Shown in pieces: positions 15,090 to 25,106 of a DNA stretch of 64,000 bases (position 1 is its first letter; each line of letters begins with the position of its first letter). This DNA comes from a virus, in IMG/VR virus record IMGVR_UViG_3300025598_000029, positions 1 through 64,000 of that record; one strand, written 5' to 3'. The notes beneath the pieces were generated by a model. The model was not told the origin of the DNA and did no database searches. It was given only the letters and a program-made list of their open reading frames with translations. Made by a program: the position numbers and the translations under genes.

Positions 15090-17570
15090 ATGTTTAATTT
15101 TTCTTTCAATAAAAATAAAGTAAAAGTAGCAAAAGACACCAGACAACCAATGGTGTTTAACTTATCACAGCTTCTTGCTCAACAAGAAGAAGCAGACAAT
15201 AATGAATACGATAAGAAACGTCAAGAAAAGTCTAGGCAAAAGATTGAACATCTTGATGCCCCATATGCTATCTATAGTGGCGACCCAGATTATCACGTAA
15301 CTAGAAACCCTAATGTAGAGCCAGGTAAGTGGAATTTTGTTCACCACACAGAAATTGGGAACGATAGAACAGGCCGCTCAATTGCAAGAGATCTTAAATC
15401 AGAATTAGAAAAGATTGATTCACCATACGAAAAAACTTTTCTATCGCCAGACCAATACGCTCATGATGAAAAGATGACTAAGTTAGCACCTAAAGGTATG
15501 CTTGGCTATAGGTTGAAAAAAGAGAATCAACCAATACGTTCTGATAACACGTCTATTAGAGAATTTGATCAAGTACTGAACAATGCAGAAATACGTGGAA
15601 AAATGCGCCAGCGGGTAGGTGAATTGCCATCAATAAATGCTCCTGAGTTCGATCCAACTCATCCTCTTAACCTTATTGCTACTCATGGTGGCCAAACTGC
15701 AATTAAAAAGATGTTCACTGACCAAGTCCCATACCTTACAGCAAATCCTGGCGAGAACATTTGTGTTTGCGGTAGAGAAGCTAGCAAGCACACTGATGAA
15801 GCAACTGCGAGTGAGCATCATGGTAAGATTGGCGAGCATTTAGAAACACACGAATTTACTCCACAATATGTAAACACTGGCGATGGAGAATATTCAAAAG
15901 GTTCTGAATCTAGAGCTTCACAATCACCTTTGCGTTTTGCTGCTTTACCATCAACAGATAAAGATGGGAACCGTACTCTAAAGAGTAGAAAAGTTGATGA
16001 AGGCATGAATGCTGAATCAATGCCTATGGTTCTTGTTGGCACTTCAGCAGCTAAATTTAATCGTGTTACAACTTCTGAACCACCTGGAACAATTAATAAC
16101 TTTCAAAAAGCAAATGTTTCAAGAACAAAGTGTTCACATTGCACCAATGGTAGAGTTGACCCTTATAAGAGATCTAATAACGTTCACTGTGAAAATTGTA
16201 TGCCTGGTAAAATAACCATGAAGACTATAAACGAAAACGGTAAAGAAAAAGGTATACCTTACACTGTAGGAATGGGTGGAGGAAAAGTACGTTATTTAGA
16301 CCAGAAGGATGCCCCCAATTGTGAAAATTGCAAGGGTAAAGGTTACACACTTAGTAAAGATAAAACAGCAAGTGATTTAGAAATACCATGCAGAGCTTGC
16401 AAAAGCACAGGTAAGCAAATTGAAACCGTTGAAGGTTCTGGTACTCAATGCACAAATTGTAATTCACACAATTCATCAATAGATACAACCCCTGGAAACT
16501 CATGCAAATATTGTGATGGTAAAGGTTATTCTAAAGAAGAAACAGTAAAGATACCACAGAATATTAAATTGGATGTTAGCAAAACGCCATTCGAAGGCAA
16601 CCCAATTATCATGCGACCATTCTCAAAAGAATCGAGCGAAGAATCAACGGGAGTTGATGGATACTTGGGTCATGGTAAGAAGTCATGCACTAGATGCCAT
16701 GGTAATGACGAGTACCAAACAGAAGATGGAAAACCTTGTAATTGTAGAATCGGTAGCTTTTCCAATGAAGACCATATTGTTGCTCCAAAGGGATCACGTT
16801 ATATTTTCCCAGATCATATTGAGTTGCCTGCAGATCATTTTCTTAAAGCACTAGCGTCTGTTTACCCTGACCACGCTACTAACCCACATAGCATTAAGGA
16901 TCTTAACAATACATCAGACCCAATAACTGGTACCTCACCAAATAACCCAACTGGTCATCGTTATGAGACTGCTGATGGTAAAAACTACGAAGCACATAAA
17001 TTTACTCATCTATGGAACCCAGGCGTTAGTGTAACACCAGACATGTTAGCTGAACTTAATAAACAAAGTGCAGTGCACCACAGCAGTAAGAATGCTAAAT
17101 ATACTGCGGCTAGTGCTGATCTAGAGCTTGTTACTAACTTTGTTAGAGATAATTTACAAAGAATGCCAATCAATATTACTGGTAGAAAACAAAGTATCAT
17201 GAGAAAGACTGAAGCATTACCAGGCGGAAGAACTAATCCTAAGTCATTCCACCCAGCTGTTCAACCAGCTATCTCTAAAGTTGAGAGTGCTATTGATGAA
17301 CTTGGCGATAGTGATCGTGAAAAGTTTAGTCCACTTCTTGATGATGTTTACCAAAAAGCTTCACATGTTGCACACGATAGAGAAGTAACTGGTAAATTGG
17401 ATAGCCCACATTACGATGAATATCAGAAGAGTATACAAAAAGTATTGTCTACTGTTAGTAGATTCCACGGTGATGAAAAAGCACAAAAAGTACAAAAAGC
17501 TTTTACTAGTTTGCCAAACCAACCTGTACCTCCATTAGAGACTGTCAATGAGGAAAATGTTAATGCTTAG
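15090..17570 (+). CDS. Large protein with DnaJ-like CxxCxGxG zinc repeats
   Basis: An 826-residue protein. The ATG at 15090 is used; the longer frame would need a TTG inside the previous gene. After a basic, Gln-rich N-terminus there is a CVCGREASKH site near 225-235. Residues 347-490 then hold at least five Cys pairs including CENCKGKG, CRACKSTG and CKYCDGKG, like the zinc domain of DnaJ, with another pair near 532-550. It lacks a J-domain, so it is not a DnaJ. PYAIYSGDPDYHV is echoed in the next protein (PVYVYSKDPNRV), suggesting paralogy. The role may be structural or protein-binding. Confidence 0.72.
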   Translation: MFNFSFNKNKVKVAKDTRQPMVFNLSQLLAQQEEADNNEYDKKRQEKSRQKIEHLDAPYAIYSGDPDYHVTRNPNVEPGKWNFVHHTEIGNDRTGRSIARDLKSELEKIDSPYEKTFLSPDQYAHDEKMTKLAPKGMLGYRLKKENQPIRSDNTSIREFDQVLNNAEIRGKMRQRVGELPSINAPEFDPTHPLNLIATHGGQTAIKKMFTDQVPYLTANPGENICVCGREASKHTDEATASEHHGKIGEHLETHEFTPQYVNTGDGEYSKGSESRASQSPLRFAALPSTDKDGNRTLKSRKVDEGMNAESMPMVLVGTSAAKFNRVTTSEPPGTINNFQKANVSRTKCSHCTNGRVDPYKRSNNVHCENCMPGKITMKTINENGKEKGIPYTVGMGGGKVRYLDQKDAPNCENCKGKGYTLSKDKTASDLEIPCRACKSTGKQIETVEGSGTQCTNCNSHNSSIDTTPGNSCKYCDGKGYSKEETVKIPQNIKLDVSKTPFEGNPIIMRPFSKESSEESTGVDGYLGHGKKSCTRCHGNDEYQTEDGKPCNCRIGSFSNEDHIVAPKGSRYIFPDHIELPADHFLKALASVYPDHATNPHSIKDLNNTSDPITGTSPNNPTGHRYETADGKNYEAHKFTHLWNPGVSVTPDMLAELNKQSAVHHSSKNAKYTAASADLELVTNFVRDNLQRMPINITGRKQSIMRKTEALPGGRTNPKSFHPAVQPAISKVESAIDELGDSDREKFSPLLDDVYQKASHVAHDREVTGKLDSPHYDEYQKSIQKVLSTVSRFHGDEKAQKVQKAFTSLPNQPVPPLETVNEENVNA

Positions 17571-19542
17571 AAAAAAATTTAATGCTAAATATGCTAATGA
17601 TATGAGCTTCTTGAATGAAATGGGTATGAACATTATTGACCCTGACGCGTTATCAGATATTGAGAGTGGCGATGAGGGAACAGAAGATAGTAGAACAAGG
17701 CCAGTTTACGTATATTCAAAAGATCCTAATAGAGTTCAAAGAGAACCCAATGAAGTTATCATGGATCAAAAATCTTCTATACCAAAATTAAAAGAATTAA
17801 CTAATGCTATCCGTAATCGTAAGTCTCCTAAATTAGATTACTTACATGAACATGCAGAAAATATTTTTAATATTGGTGCACATTATGCATATATGGACAT
17901 GGTTGCTCGTAATTCAGCATACGCATGTCCAACTTGTGGTGGTAAAAAAAATGGTGGTAGAAAAAAACTACCAGCATCAAGAATTAAAGAACAAGCATCA
18001 GATGTTTGCCCAACTTGTAAAAATACTGGTCATACATTAACTAACCCAGAATTAAATATTTTTGATATTAAACAACAAGCTGAGAATTACAACACTGCTC
18101 TTAGTTTTCACGATACTTATTGTACAAGTAAGCGTTGCCACAATAGATGCCAATTTAAAGAAGATATTGATAAGCATTGCCGTACCGGTATTCCTCTTCA
18201 TGAAATTAAGAAAAAGGATACTCACCTACGATCTGGAACAACTAATGAATGGTTGATTAATAACTTAAGGCCAAAAGTTGTACACGATGAATATAAAGGT
18301 TTTTCTCCATTTCTTCGTGCAGTCGGTGGCCGTGAAGATGACCCCTTGCAAGAGGGTGACTTTGTACACTTTATTAATCATGATACTATCAACCCTGGGA
18401 ATACTCTTAAAAAGAAGGATGAAGGTTTCCACAGATTTAAAGAAGAATATGACGAACAAGGCAAACCAACTGGTTCTTGTGCTGTAAAAGATTGTGGTAA
18501 AGAAAAATTTAATATCAATCACATTGAAAGACAAAAATTACCAAGCGATGAAAATATTTACGTTAAAGGTGGTCGTGATAAGCAAAGCACCGGTATTATA
18601 GCTAATATTAATCCTGATGGTACCGGCGATGTCTTTCAATATTATCGTCCAATTAAATTTGTTCAAGAAGAAGTAAATCAACGAGAGAATGGGCATCCAG
18701 AACGTGCTATCAAATTTCACAGCGCATACGATGGTATGAATCTACGTGGTGAAGATGATAAAGAAACAAGAGATCTTCAACATCATCTTAAAAATTCATA
18801 TAATGAAATCATGCCACTTATTGGTGAACGTTCACCTTTATCATCTACTAACTACGGGAGATGGAGGATTCAGCGTAATGTTCCTCTTTCTAGAGCAGTT
18901 AGATTATCTCCAATAACTGCACCTTTAGCTGCTACATCAGGAGTAACTACAGAAGTTGTTCCTAAAAGCAAGATTAAGGGTGTTTATCCTGGTGGATCTT
19001 GGCTACCAAAAAGAAAAAAGAATTCCGATGGGGTTACACCCCCAGAGCCTAAAACTAGAGTGGACATCATTCACCGTCAAGCAATGGGATGTAGTACAGA
19101 CGAATTACGAAATATACCTTTGAAGACTAATGACCCTGATACCATTGAAGAATTTAAAAGATTCTCATCAAGATGGGATCAAAGACTAGGTATAAAGCCA
19201 GGGCACCCGCTTAGCATTAGTTCAATAGAACCTGGCACAGCGGTGAGTGAACAACATAGAGCACCTACAAAGAGTATCGAAGAAAATACTGCACCGAAGT
19301 CTTTTAATAGCGGATCCTTTAGCCAACTTGAGATACCAACAGTAGAAATACCTGGTGCACTTAAAATGACTCATACTCCAGAACAACAGAATGATATGCT
19401 TAACGTAATTGAAGGTCATATAGGTAGAAAACTACAACCTCATGAGCGCAACCAGGCTATTGAGGGTATTAGAAAAGATAATCACATCAATGGTGGGCTT
19501 AAAGCAATTGGTCAAAAAGTTGATGAAGACGAAGAGGAATAA
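17563..19542 (+). CDS. Large zinc-knuckle protein, relative of the upstream gene
   Basis: A 659-residue protein. Three ATGs are close together; 17563 is chosen because AGGAAA sits seven bases upstream, giving an 8-base overlap with the preceding gene (17548 and 17557 are alternatives). CPTCGG (about 122), CPTCKNTG (about 149), CTSKRCHNRC (about 187) and CAVKDCG (about 306) give several metal sites. VYVYSKDPNRVQREPN resembles IYSGDPDYHVTRNPN of the upstream protein. The second half is basic, then Pro-rich, and the C-terminus acidic. Function unknown. Confidence 0.7.
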   Translation: MLRKKFNAKYANDMSFLNEMGMNIIDPDALSDIESGDEGTEDSRTRPVYVYSKDPNRVQREPNEVIMDQKSSIPKLKELTNAIRNRKSPKLDYLHEHAENIFNIGAHYAYMDMVARNSAYACPTCGGKKNGGRKKLPASRIKEQASDVCPTCKNTGHTLTNPELNIFDIKQQAENYNTALSFHDTYCTSKRCHNRCQFKEDIDKHCRTGIPLHEIKKKDTHLRSGTTNEWLINNLRPKVVHDEYKGFSPFLRAVGGREDDPLQEGDFVHFINHDTINPGNTLKKKDEGFHRFKEEYDEQGKPTGSCAVKDCGKEKFNINHIERQKLPSDENIYVKGGRDKQSTGIIANINPDGTGDVFQYYRPIKFVQEEVNQRENGHPERAIKFHSAYDGMNLRGEDDKETRDLQHHLKNSYNEIMPLIGERSPLSSTNYGRWRIQRNVPLSRAVRLSPITAPLAATSGVTTEVVPKSKIKGVYPGGSWLPKRKKNSDGVTPPEPKTRVDIIHRQAMGCSTDELRNIPLKTNDPDTIEEFKRFSSRWDQRLGIKPGHPLSISSIEPGTAVSEQHRAPTKSIEENTAPKSFNSGSFSQLEIPTVEIPGALKMTHTPEQQNDMLNVIEGHIGRKLQPHERNQAIEGIRKDNHINGGLKAIGQKVDEDEEE

Positions 19543-19544
19543 TT

Positions 19545-19706
19545 ATGGAAAATAAGAGAATAAGCTATGTAGAGCCAATTGATGCACCTGCAGGAAAAGC
19601 TTGCCGTGGTTGTGACATGCCAAACACTGTGGACAATCCGGTTGTCCTTCAAGGTCATGCACCTATGGTAGGCCGCTTTATGGCCACTCAGGATGTTCTT
19701 CTTTGA
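19545..19706 (+). CDS. Small CxxC protein
   Basis: A 53-residue protein starting MENKRISYVEPIDAP with one C-R-G-C pair and ending MATQDVLL. It starts two bases after the upstream stop, and its TGA overlaps the next ATG. One Cys pair could form a zinc site only as a dimer. Unknown function. Confidence 0.55.
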   Translation: MENKRISYVEPIDAPAGKACRGCDMPNTVDNPVVLQGHAPMVGRFMATQDVLL

Positions 19707-19954
19707 TGGGATCAGAAGAAAAGACTACTGCTCTCCCAACCCCCATTGCAGGTAACCTAGGACTTATTCCAGGCTACAAAGAAGAAACCGAAGATATTTG
19801 GGCATTTGCTACAAAGTCTGTATTCAAGATAGATCAGACACAGGACGAAATTAGTACACAATTAGAGAAAGATACTAAGGAAGTACCAGCTACAACAGTA
19901 GATGCAACACAACCTTACAATTCCAGTGGCGCCCCAGTGATGCCAAAACACTAA
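19706..19954 (+). CDS. Small unknown protein
   Basis: An 82-residue acidic protein starting MGSEEKTTALPTP at the ATG of a TGATG overlap. It is Thr/Pro/Glu-rich with a single short hydrophobic stretch (DIWAFATKSVFKI), probably flexible. No family recognised. Followed by a 59-base gap holding nothing beyond the SD of the next gene. Confidence 0.55.
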   Translation: MGSEEKTTALPTPIAGNLGLIPGYKEETEDIWAFATKSVFKIDQTQDEISTQLEKDTKEVPATTVDATQPYNSSGAPVMPKH

Positions 19955-20013
19955 AACAATGTAATTTAACAAGATATATACCATAGTGTATGTATCCAAG
20001 TACAGGAGAAATC

Positions 20014-20553
20014 ATGGAACCACGTTTTAATATCAGAGTTGCAGACATGGCAAACCCGGACAATAATTTCCAGGACCCAAACCAGCAATGGAACGGTGAC
20101 TTTATCGACCAAGACAGCAACCACTTCGAAAAGAATATGGATGCTTACATGCAACAGCGTCAAGGATTGGGCGACCAGATCCAACGTTATGTTGACGAAT
20201 CACACATGCACGCTCAGGACGCTAATCCTGCTCAAGACCGTGCTTTGATGGTTATGGAGCCAGAAGTTGCTGGCACTGGTGACCTTCAGCTTGCTCCAGT
20301 TAAGGCTTCTAAGCTTGCTTCACAAGCTAATGGATTCCGTAACGACCAGGCTCGTGTTGACTTCACACTTGGCATTGTTGCTAAGGCAGAAGCAGGAACG
20401 CTAGTTAATTCACGAGTTGTTGCTGAAACACCTACTACTAAAATAGCCGGTACGGTTATTGCTGTTGGTGACTCTGAGTTTGCCGTTATCTGGGATGACA
20501 AGACTGCTTCAGTAGAACGCAAAGGCGACTACGAACTCGTTTTCTCTAACTAA
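20014..20553 (+). CDS. Unknown late protein with C-terminal beta domain
   Basis: A 179-residue protein. The start at 20014 has an excellent SD (CAGGAGAAATC), better than the in-frame ATG at 19990. The first 90 residues are Asp/Gln/Asn-rich. Residues 120-179 form a beta-rich segment (KIAGTVIAVGDSEFAVIWDD) like a small SH3- or Tudor-type barrel. NIRVADMANPD and SKLASQAN carry the recurring basic-hydrophobic-Ala motif. Near the portal, so a head protein is possible. Confidence 0.65.
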   Translation: MEPRFNIRVADMANPDNNFQDPNQQWNGDFIDQDSNHFEKNMDAYMQQRQGLGDQIQRYVDESHMHAQDANPAQDRALMVMEPEVAGTGDLQLAPVKASKLASQANGFRNDQARVDFTLGIVAKAEAGTLVNSRVVAETPTTKIAGTVIAVGDSEFAVIWDDKTASVERKGDYELVFSN

Positions 20554-20574
20554 GGATCCGACTAACTAAAAAAT

Positions 20575-21165
20575 ATGTTTAGATCACAGAAAACTAAGAT
20601 CGTTTCTACTCCAGTAGAAGAGGTCCTTGAGGTTGAAGTACCAGCTACGCTAGTCGAACAAACAGTAGCTAACATAGAATTCTTAGCGATTATCTCACAG
20701 AATGATGAAACAGCCGAAGGCCGTTTAACTGATTATGATGGGAATGCCTATGTTTATTCATGGGATTTTAAGTCAAAAAGAATAGTTAGGTTGACTGGGG
20801 AAAGAATTGATTTTCTTACCTGGTCGTTATGTGATCAAGTACTACAAAAGTACTACAACAGAACTGAGAAGCCAATTGAAGAACCAATTGGCCCACAGAT
20901 CGAACAAGCAGTAAATAAGGTATTGGCTCCTCTAACTACTTCTGTAAAGAATGTAGAGGGCAAGATTGAAAAGGCATTGACTGTAAAGGCTCCCCAGCCA
21001 GCTCCTGTACAAGCTCAGCCAGCGTCTAGACCACAATCTGTTCAGTCAGCACCTGTTGATGCACCAGCAGTAAATGTCGCTGATGATGATATCAGCGTAA
21101 ATGCTTTGAGGTATTTGCAAGATTCCAATGTGAATGACCTCGGTATAGATTATATGAGCCTCTAG
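20575..21165 (+). CDS. Unknown head-region protein
   Basis: A 196-residue protein. A small beta/alpha domain at about 30-100 (EFLAIISQNDETAEGRLTD, then YVYSWDFKSKRI) is followed by a helix (about 105-140), a Pro/Gln/Ala linker (140-170) and an acidic C-terminal helix. The modular linker layout suggests a connector or adaptor. No known family. The gene ends eight bases before the next ATG. Confidence 0.62.
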   Translation: MFRSQKTKIVSTPVEEVLEVEVPATLVEQTVANIEFLAIISQNDETAEGRLTDYDGNAYVYSWDFKSKRIVRLTGERIDFLTWSLCDQVLQKYYNRTEKPIEEPIGPQIEQAVNKVLAPLTTSVKNVEGKIEKALTVKAPQPAPVQAQPASRPQSVQSAPVDAPAVNVADDDISVNALRYLQDSNVNDLGIDYMSL

Positions 21166-21173
21166 GAGATATT

Positions 21174-21914
21174 ATGCAGGCAGCAGAAGGCAAAGGACCC
21201 AAGCAAATTAAGAAGCCATATGTACTTGGCCAATTTACTACCGTTTATGGCAATGATGGTACCCCAGGTACAGTTAATATAGCAAACCCTCCCTATTCAC
21301 CTGTTGTAGGTGCAAATAGCACTATCAGTGGTGGATCTAGATGGAATGGTGGAATGGTTGGATCAAACGTACCAGGGCTTAACCTAAACGTTAATGGCAA
21401 CGGAGCAACCGATGTTGGTTTTGTTTGTTCTCCAGACCCTTCGATTACTCCAACTGACCTTGAAACGCTTTATGCTGGTTTCTGGGCAGAAGCAGGTTTT
21501 AGTGGAACTTGTTTCCTACAACTGCAAGGTAGCAACAATAGAAGTTATCAGAATGCTGATTATAACTCACCAGCATGGATTACTATTTTGACTGGTACAC
21601 TTACTTCTACCAGTGGTAACGTTACATTCACGTTGAACAATACTTCAGCTACACAAGAGACTCCAAAAGTAGCTTATCGTGTCACAGCTAGTGGTGGAAC
21701 AGGAATTATTGATTGGGCTATCCCAGGTCTATTTACTGACCTTAGTGCTATGTCTATCGGAATTAATGCAGCTGATGCCAATGGAAATATTGGTCAAATG
21801 AGCACTCAAGGACCACGTTATCTTGCTATTTCTGGTGGTCAAGTTACTGCAACGGTAAATGGAACACCACCATACACAGCAACTGCTAACAACGCCGACT
21901 ACATCGCATCATAA
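21174..21914 (+). CDS. Beta-rich virion protein
   Basis: A 246-residue protein, very Asn/Gly/Thr-rich with alternating hydrophobics, like phage decoration or fibre proteins. Residues 95-190 (GFWAEAGFSGTCFLQLQGSNN, then VTFTLNNTSATQ) look like a beta-sandwich. SD TAGGAGATATT gives a firm start. Placement directly before the portal suggests a head-surface role. No catalytic residues seen. Confidence 0.62.
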   Translation: MQAAEGKGPKQIKKPYVLGQFTTVYGNDGTPGTVNIANPPYSPVVGANSTISGGSRWNGGMVGSNVPGLNLNVNGNGATDVGFVCSPDPSITPTDLETLYAGFWAEAGFSGTCFLQLQGSNNRSYQNADYNSPAWITILTGTLTSTSGNVTFTLNNTSATQETPKVAYRVTASGGTGIIDWAIPGLFTDLSAMSIGINAADANGNIGQMSTQGPRYLAISGGQVTATVNGTPPYTATANNADYIAS

Positions 21915-21924
21915 AGGACTTGAC

Positions 21925-22113
21925 ATGGAACGACAACAGAATGTAAGATTAAGCAACATCCGTAGAGTTGGTGCAAACTTTGATTTCAACGGCAACCCAA
22001 TCACTCAGAACAAATCAGGCGGTATCGTTCGATTCAGTGGAGATATTGGAATGTATAGTTGTGGGCACCAGTCTATACCTGGTGTTGAAGTCTGTAGCTG
22101 CCAAGCTTACTAG
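21925..22113 (+). CDS. Small Cys-containing protein
   Basis: A 62-residue protein from the ATG at 21925 (AAAGGACTTGAC upstream). Three Cys cluster in the C-terminal third (YSCGHQSIPG, then EVCSCQAY) with one His, enough for a single zinc site. The N-terminal part is basic (RRVGANFDFNG). Unknown function, between a decoration candidate and the portal. Confidence 0.58.
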   Translation: MERQQNVRLSNIRRVGANFDFNGNPITQNKSGGIVRFSGDIGMYSCGHQSIPGVEVCSCQAY

Positions 22114-22125
22114 AAAGCCTTACTA

Positions 22126-24507
22126 ATGTCGCAAAAAGACTGGAGTGCTTCAGCGGAATTTAACCGTATGAAGTCAGCCGGTATTACACTACCTAAGAAC
22201 CCTATTGCTGGGCGTGTAGCCGCACGTGACATGTTAAAGCGTGCCGCAACACCTGGATCGATGATGAATGAAGTCGGTCCTATGGCAGCCGCTATGGGTG
22301 GCACTACGCAAGGTCGTGATCGACTAAATAAACTTGGTAGCAGTGGTCACATTAATCTAGAAGGTATTGCTAACACTCCCAATCGTAGATTAGCTGCAGC
22401 AACTGGATCAGATGCTCAATGGGCATTACCAAAACTGCATGACCCATTTGAATACTGGCGTGAACGCACCTGGTGGTTCAATATGGAGGACCCAGATGAA
22501 CAAACACGTAAGATCAGAGACTGGGCCAGACTTCTCTACACGACTCATCATTTGGTTCCTGGACTTATTGATATCTATACGAGATTCCCACTCTTAGACA
22601 TTGAATTAGTTCACCCAGATAAGCGTATTAGCGATTTCTACAACGACCTTTTCTTCGATGGTCTTAATTACAATGAATTTCTTTATGACCTTGGTCGTGA
22701 ACACTGGACCGTTGGTGAAGTGTTTGCTATGGGTTCTTGGCACGATGGTATCGGTGCTTGGGAAGAAGATGAGATTATCAACCCAAACGATGTTATTGTT
22801 GCAAAGAACAGAGCTCTAAGAACTTATCAATACCACGTTAAAGTACCTGAAGAGATTAAGCGTCTTATTGAACGCCGTGATCCCCCTCAGGAGTATGCAA
22901 TGCTTATGCAACTTTACCCAGATGTTGTTGCGTGGGCTCGCCAAGATAAAGAAATCCCTGTTTCAGATGTAATTATGAAGCAGATCAAATTTAAGACTAA
23001 CCCTTGGAGCGAGCATGGTACTCCTATTCTTTTACGTGCTTTTCGTATGCTTATGCTGGAAGAGAGCCTCAACGCTGCTCAGGATGCTATTGCTGACAGA
23101 CTCTATTCTCCTCTTATTCTTGCTACTCTTGGTCTCCCGGACGTAGACCAAGATGGTCCATGGATCCCAGACGCTCAAGAACTTCAATCATTGCGTGATG
23201 ACTTGTCTATGGCAATCAACTCAGACTTCCGTTTAATGACTTACCACCATGGACTAACGATCCAGAATGCATTTGGTCGTGAGAGCATGCCTCGACTTGA
23301 CCAAGACTTTCTCCGTGTACAAACTAATGTTATGGGTGTATTCGGAATTGGTAGTGACCTTATCCAAGGTGGTCAAGGTGGAACATATGCATCAGGTGCA
23401 CTTAACCGAGAGTTAATTACTCAGATGCTCTCTACCTACCAGCACAAGATTGAACAATTTATTCGTAGTCGCATGGAACCAGTAGCAGAAAGACAAGGTC
23501 ACTATGAAATGCGCAATGTCGGTGGTCAAATGGTTCCTGTTATGGAAACTGTTCTCATGGTTGATGAGGAAACAGGTGCTGAATACGTTGAAGAACGTCC
23601 AAAGCTAGCCATTCCAGAAGTTCGTTTCCGTAGTATGAACCTACGTGACGAGACAGTAGAACGTGGATTCCTACAGCAGTTGAGTGCTTCAGGATTCCCA
23701 ATTTCCCTCAGCACTCTTGCAGTCAATATTCCAATTGACTTTGATGATGAAATTGAATCACGTAAAGAAGAAAAAATTAAGACGGTTGTTGCTGAGCAGC
23801 AGTTCAAGAAAGAACTGTTCAATCGTCTATATACGCTACAACTACCTATTCCACCGGAATATGTACAGGAATACCAGGCCTACCTTGCCATGTTGGAAGA
23901 TCCATCACTAGGAGCACAATTAGCTCCTGGTGCTATGGCTGGTCTTGTTACACCCCCAAGCGCACCTAATATGACTGGCAATACTGCTGGTAATAGCGAT
24001 GCTGCTGCAGGAGCACAAGTCTACCCAAGTATCAACCAAGAGGCAGCACAAGAACGTCAACGTCCTGAAGAATCATACGAACAAAGAAAGTCTCAACCTA
24101 AGCCTTCTAAAAAAGGTCCAAAGAATGGTCCTAAAAAGAAGACAGCGTCAGTCGCTGGTTGGGATGAATATGATGATGATTCATTCGAGACGGTTACTTA
24201 TGGCGACCGTATGAAATTTGCTGTACCTTTTGAACAAAAAAAGCGCAAGCGTATGAAGCTTGCTAAAGGTATGAGAATTATCGCTGACGGTAGCTACGAA
24301 AAGTTTAACGAAGACGAATTTAAGCAACACCTTGCGAATGCATTGAACGATGATGATTCAATGATACAAACACCAAGCAATCCAGCGCATTCAGGAAATC
24401 CTATTGCTGATTCAGCTGGTAAGAATTCTGCTGGCGGAGATAGTGGATTTGATGATCCAGCTATCATACAAACTGATCCAACAAAAGAAACAGGATCAGA
24501 ACAATAA
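22126..24507 (+). CDS. Portal protein
   Basis: A 793-residue protein with portal architecture. The N-terminal half has WRERTWWFNMEDPDEQTRKIRDWARLL and long alpha/beta blocks. The long helix before the stem (LLRAFRMLMLEESLNAAQDAIADRL), the Gly-rich segment QGGQGGTYASGALNRELI and FIRSRMEPVAER follow the wing-stem-crown order. Residues 600-793 are a Pro/Gly/Lys-rich extension ending in acidic low complexity, longer than in many portals. Twelve copies form the DNA gate at the capsid vertex. The extension carries KKTASVAGWDEYDDD and RMKFAVPFE, the motif type shared with other late proteins. Confidence 0.9.
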   Translation: MSQKDWSASAEFNRMKSAGITLPKNPIAGRVAARDMLKRAATPGSMMNEVGPMAAAMGGTTQGRDRLNKLGSSGHINLEGIANTPNRRLAAATGSDAQWALPKLHDPFEYWRERTWWFNMEDPDEQTRKIRDWARLLYTTHHLVPGLIDIYTRFPLLDIELVHPDKRISDFYNDLFFDGLNYNEFLYDLGREHWTVGEVFAMGSWHDGIGAWEEDEIINPNDVIVAKNRALRTYQYHVKVPEEIKRLIERRDPPQEYAMLMQLYPDVVAWARQDKEIPVSDVIMKQIKFKTNPWSEHGTPILLRAFRMLMLEESLNAAQDAIADRLYSPLILATLGLPDVDQDGPWIPDAQELQSLRDDLSMAINSDFRLMTYHHGLTIQNAFGRESMPRLDQDFLRVQTNVMGVFGIGSDLIQGGQGGTYASGALNRELITQMLSTYQHKIEQFIRSRMEPVAERQGHYEMRNVGGQMVPVMETVLMVDEETGAEYVEERPKLAIPEVRFRSMNLRDETVERGFLQQLSASGFPISLSTLAVNIPIDFDDEIESRKEEKIKTVVAEQQFKKELFNRLYTLQLPIPPEYVQEYQAYLAMLEDPSLGAQLAPGAMAGLVTPPSAPNMTGNTAGNSDAAAGAQVYPSINQEAAQERQRPEESYEQRKSQPKPSKKGPKNGPKKKTASVAGWDEYDDDSFETVTYGDRMKFAVPFEQKKRKRMKLAKGMRIIADGSYEKFNEDEFKQHLANALNDDDSMIQTPSNPAHSGNPIADSAGKNSAGGDSGFDDPAIIQTDPTKETGSEQ

Positions 24508-24541
24508 GAAGATTTATAATCATTCTTATAACGCACTAATT

Positions 24542-24563
24542 AATAGATATCATATTATCTATT
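24542..24563 (+). terminator. AT-rich hairpin after the portal gene
   Basis: AATAGAT pairs with ATCTATT around an 8-base loop, with TTT just after the 3' arm. A TATAAT at 24515-24520 lies upstream without a recognisable -35 box. The site may be a weak terminator, or a terminator-promoter junction before the small membrane genes. Confidence 0.3.
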
Positions 24564-24576
24564 TTGGAGAATATAT

Positions 24577-24765
24577 ATGAGCACGCTCTTTAATAATGAA
24601 ACACCACGCATTCTTCCTAAGACAGCTTTTGATAAGAAAAGTTTTCTTGAGATCGTTAGTCCACTAGTAAAGCTAGACATTATTAAAGAAGGCGAAGGCC
24701 GTAAGTGCCGCAATGCTCACAAACTTGATCTTACTAATAGTATTTACGAAAAAATTGATGAATAA
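24577..24765 (+). CDS. Small unknown protein
   Basis: A 62-residue protein with SD TTGGAGAATATAT. Basic and acidic residues alternate (FLEIVSPLVKLDIIKEGEG) in a short helix-strand pattern, with one Cys. No family recognised. It precedes the membrane pair by two bases and is probably co-translated. Confidence 0.55.
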   Translation: MSTLFNNETPRILPKTAFDKKSFLEIVSPLVKLDIIKEGEGRKCRNAHKLDLTNSIYEKIDE

Positions 24766-24767
24766 GT

Positions 24768-25106
24768 ATGTTAGCATCCTCATTCTTCAATTCTTCAAAT
24801 GTATGGTTTGGCTACATAGCTAATGCTTTCTTTACCGTAGGTGCTCTTGCAGCATTAGCTAAAGTTGTTCAAAAGTATTTTACTCATCACAGTTCTAAAG
24901 AGCTAAGCCGTATTGAAGAAGAACTTGCTGTTACTAAAGCAGATATGGACGACAAGCTAGAACAGTTACTTTCTCAGCACCGCAATAATGGTGGATCTAG
25001 TTCTAAAGATCAGTGGGACCGTGTAGAGAAAAAGGTTGACGGCATTGGCCGTGATTTGAACCGTCATCTAGGTTACCACGAAGGTTTACTAGATGCGGAC
25101 GATTAA
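24768..25106 (+). CDS. Small membrane protein with cytoplasmic coiled coil
   Basis: A 112-residue protein with one N-terminal membrane span (about 13-35, WFGYIANAFFTVGALAALA). It is followed by a charged helix (about 42-70) and a second amphipathic helix, then an acidic C-terminus. It overlaps the DUF1003 gene by 14 bases. It could be part of a membrane complex with the DUF1003 protein, or a spanin-like or holin-related factor. No lipobox seen. Confidence 0.6.
   Translation: MLASSFFNSSNVWFGYIANAFFTVGALAALAKVVQKYFTHHSSKELSRIEEELAVTKADMDDKLEQLLSQHRNNGGSSSKDQWDRVEKKVDGIGRDLNRHLGYHEGLLDADD

Noticed and set aside
15090-17570. DnaJ homologue
   Set aside because: Only the CxxCxGxG zinc pattern is shared; there is no J-domain with HPD.
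24515-24520. TATAAT as a sigma-70 promoter
   Set aside because: No -35 element at suitable spacing; isolated six-base matches are common in AT-rich DNA.
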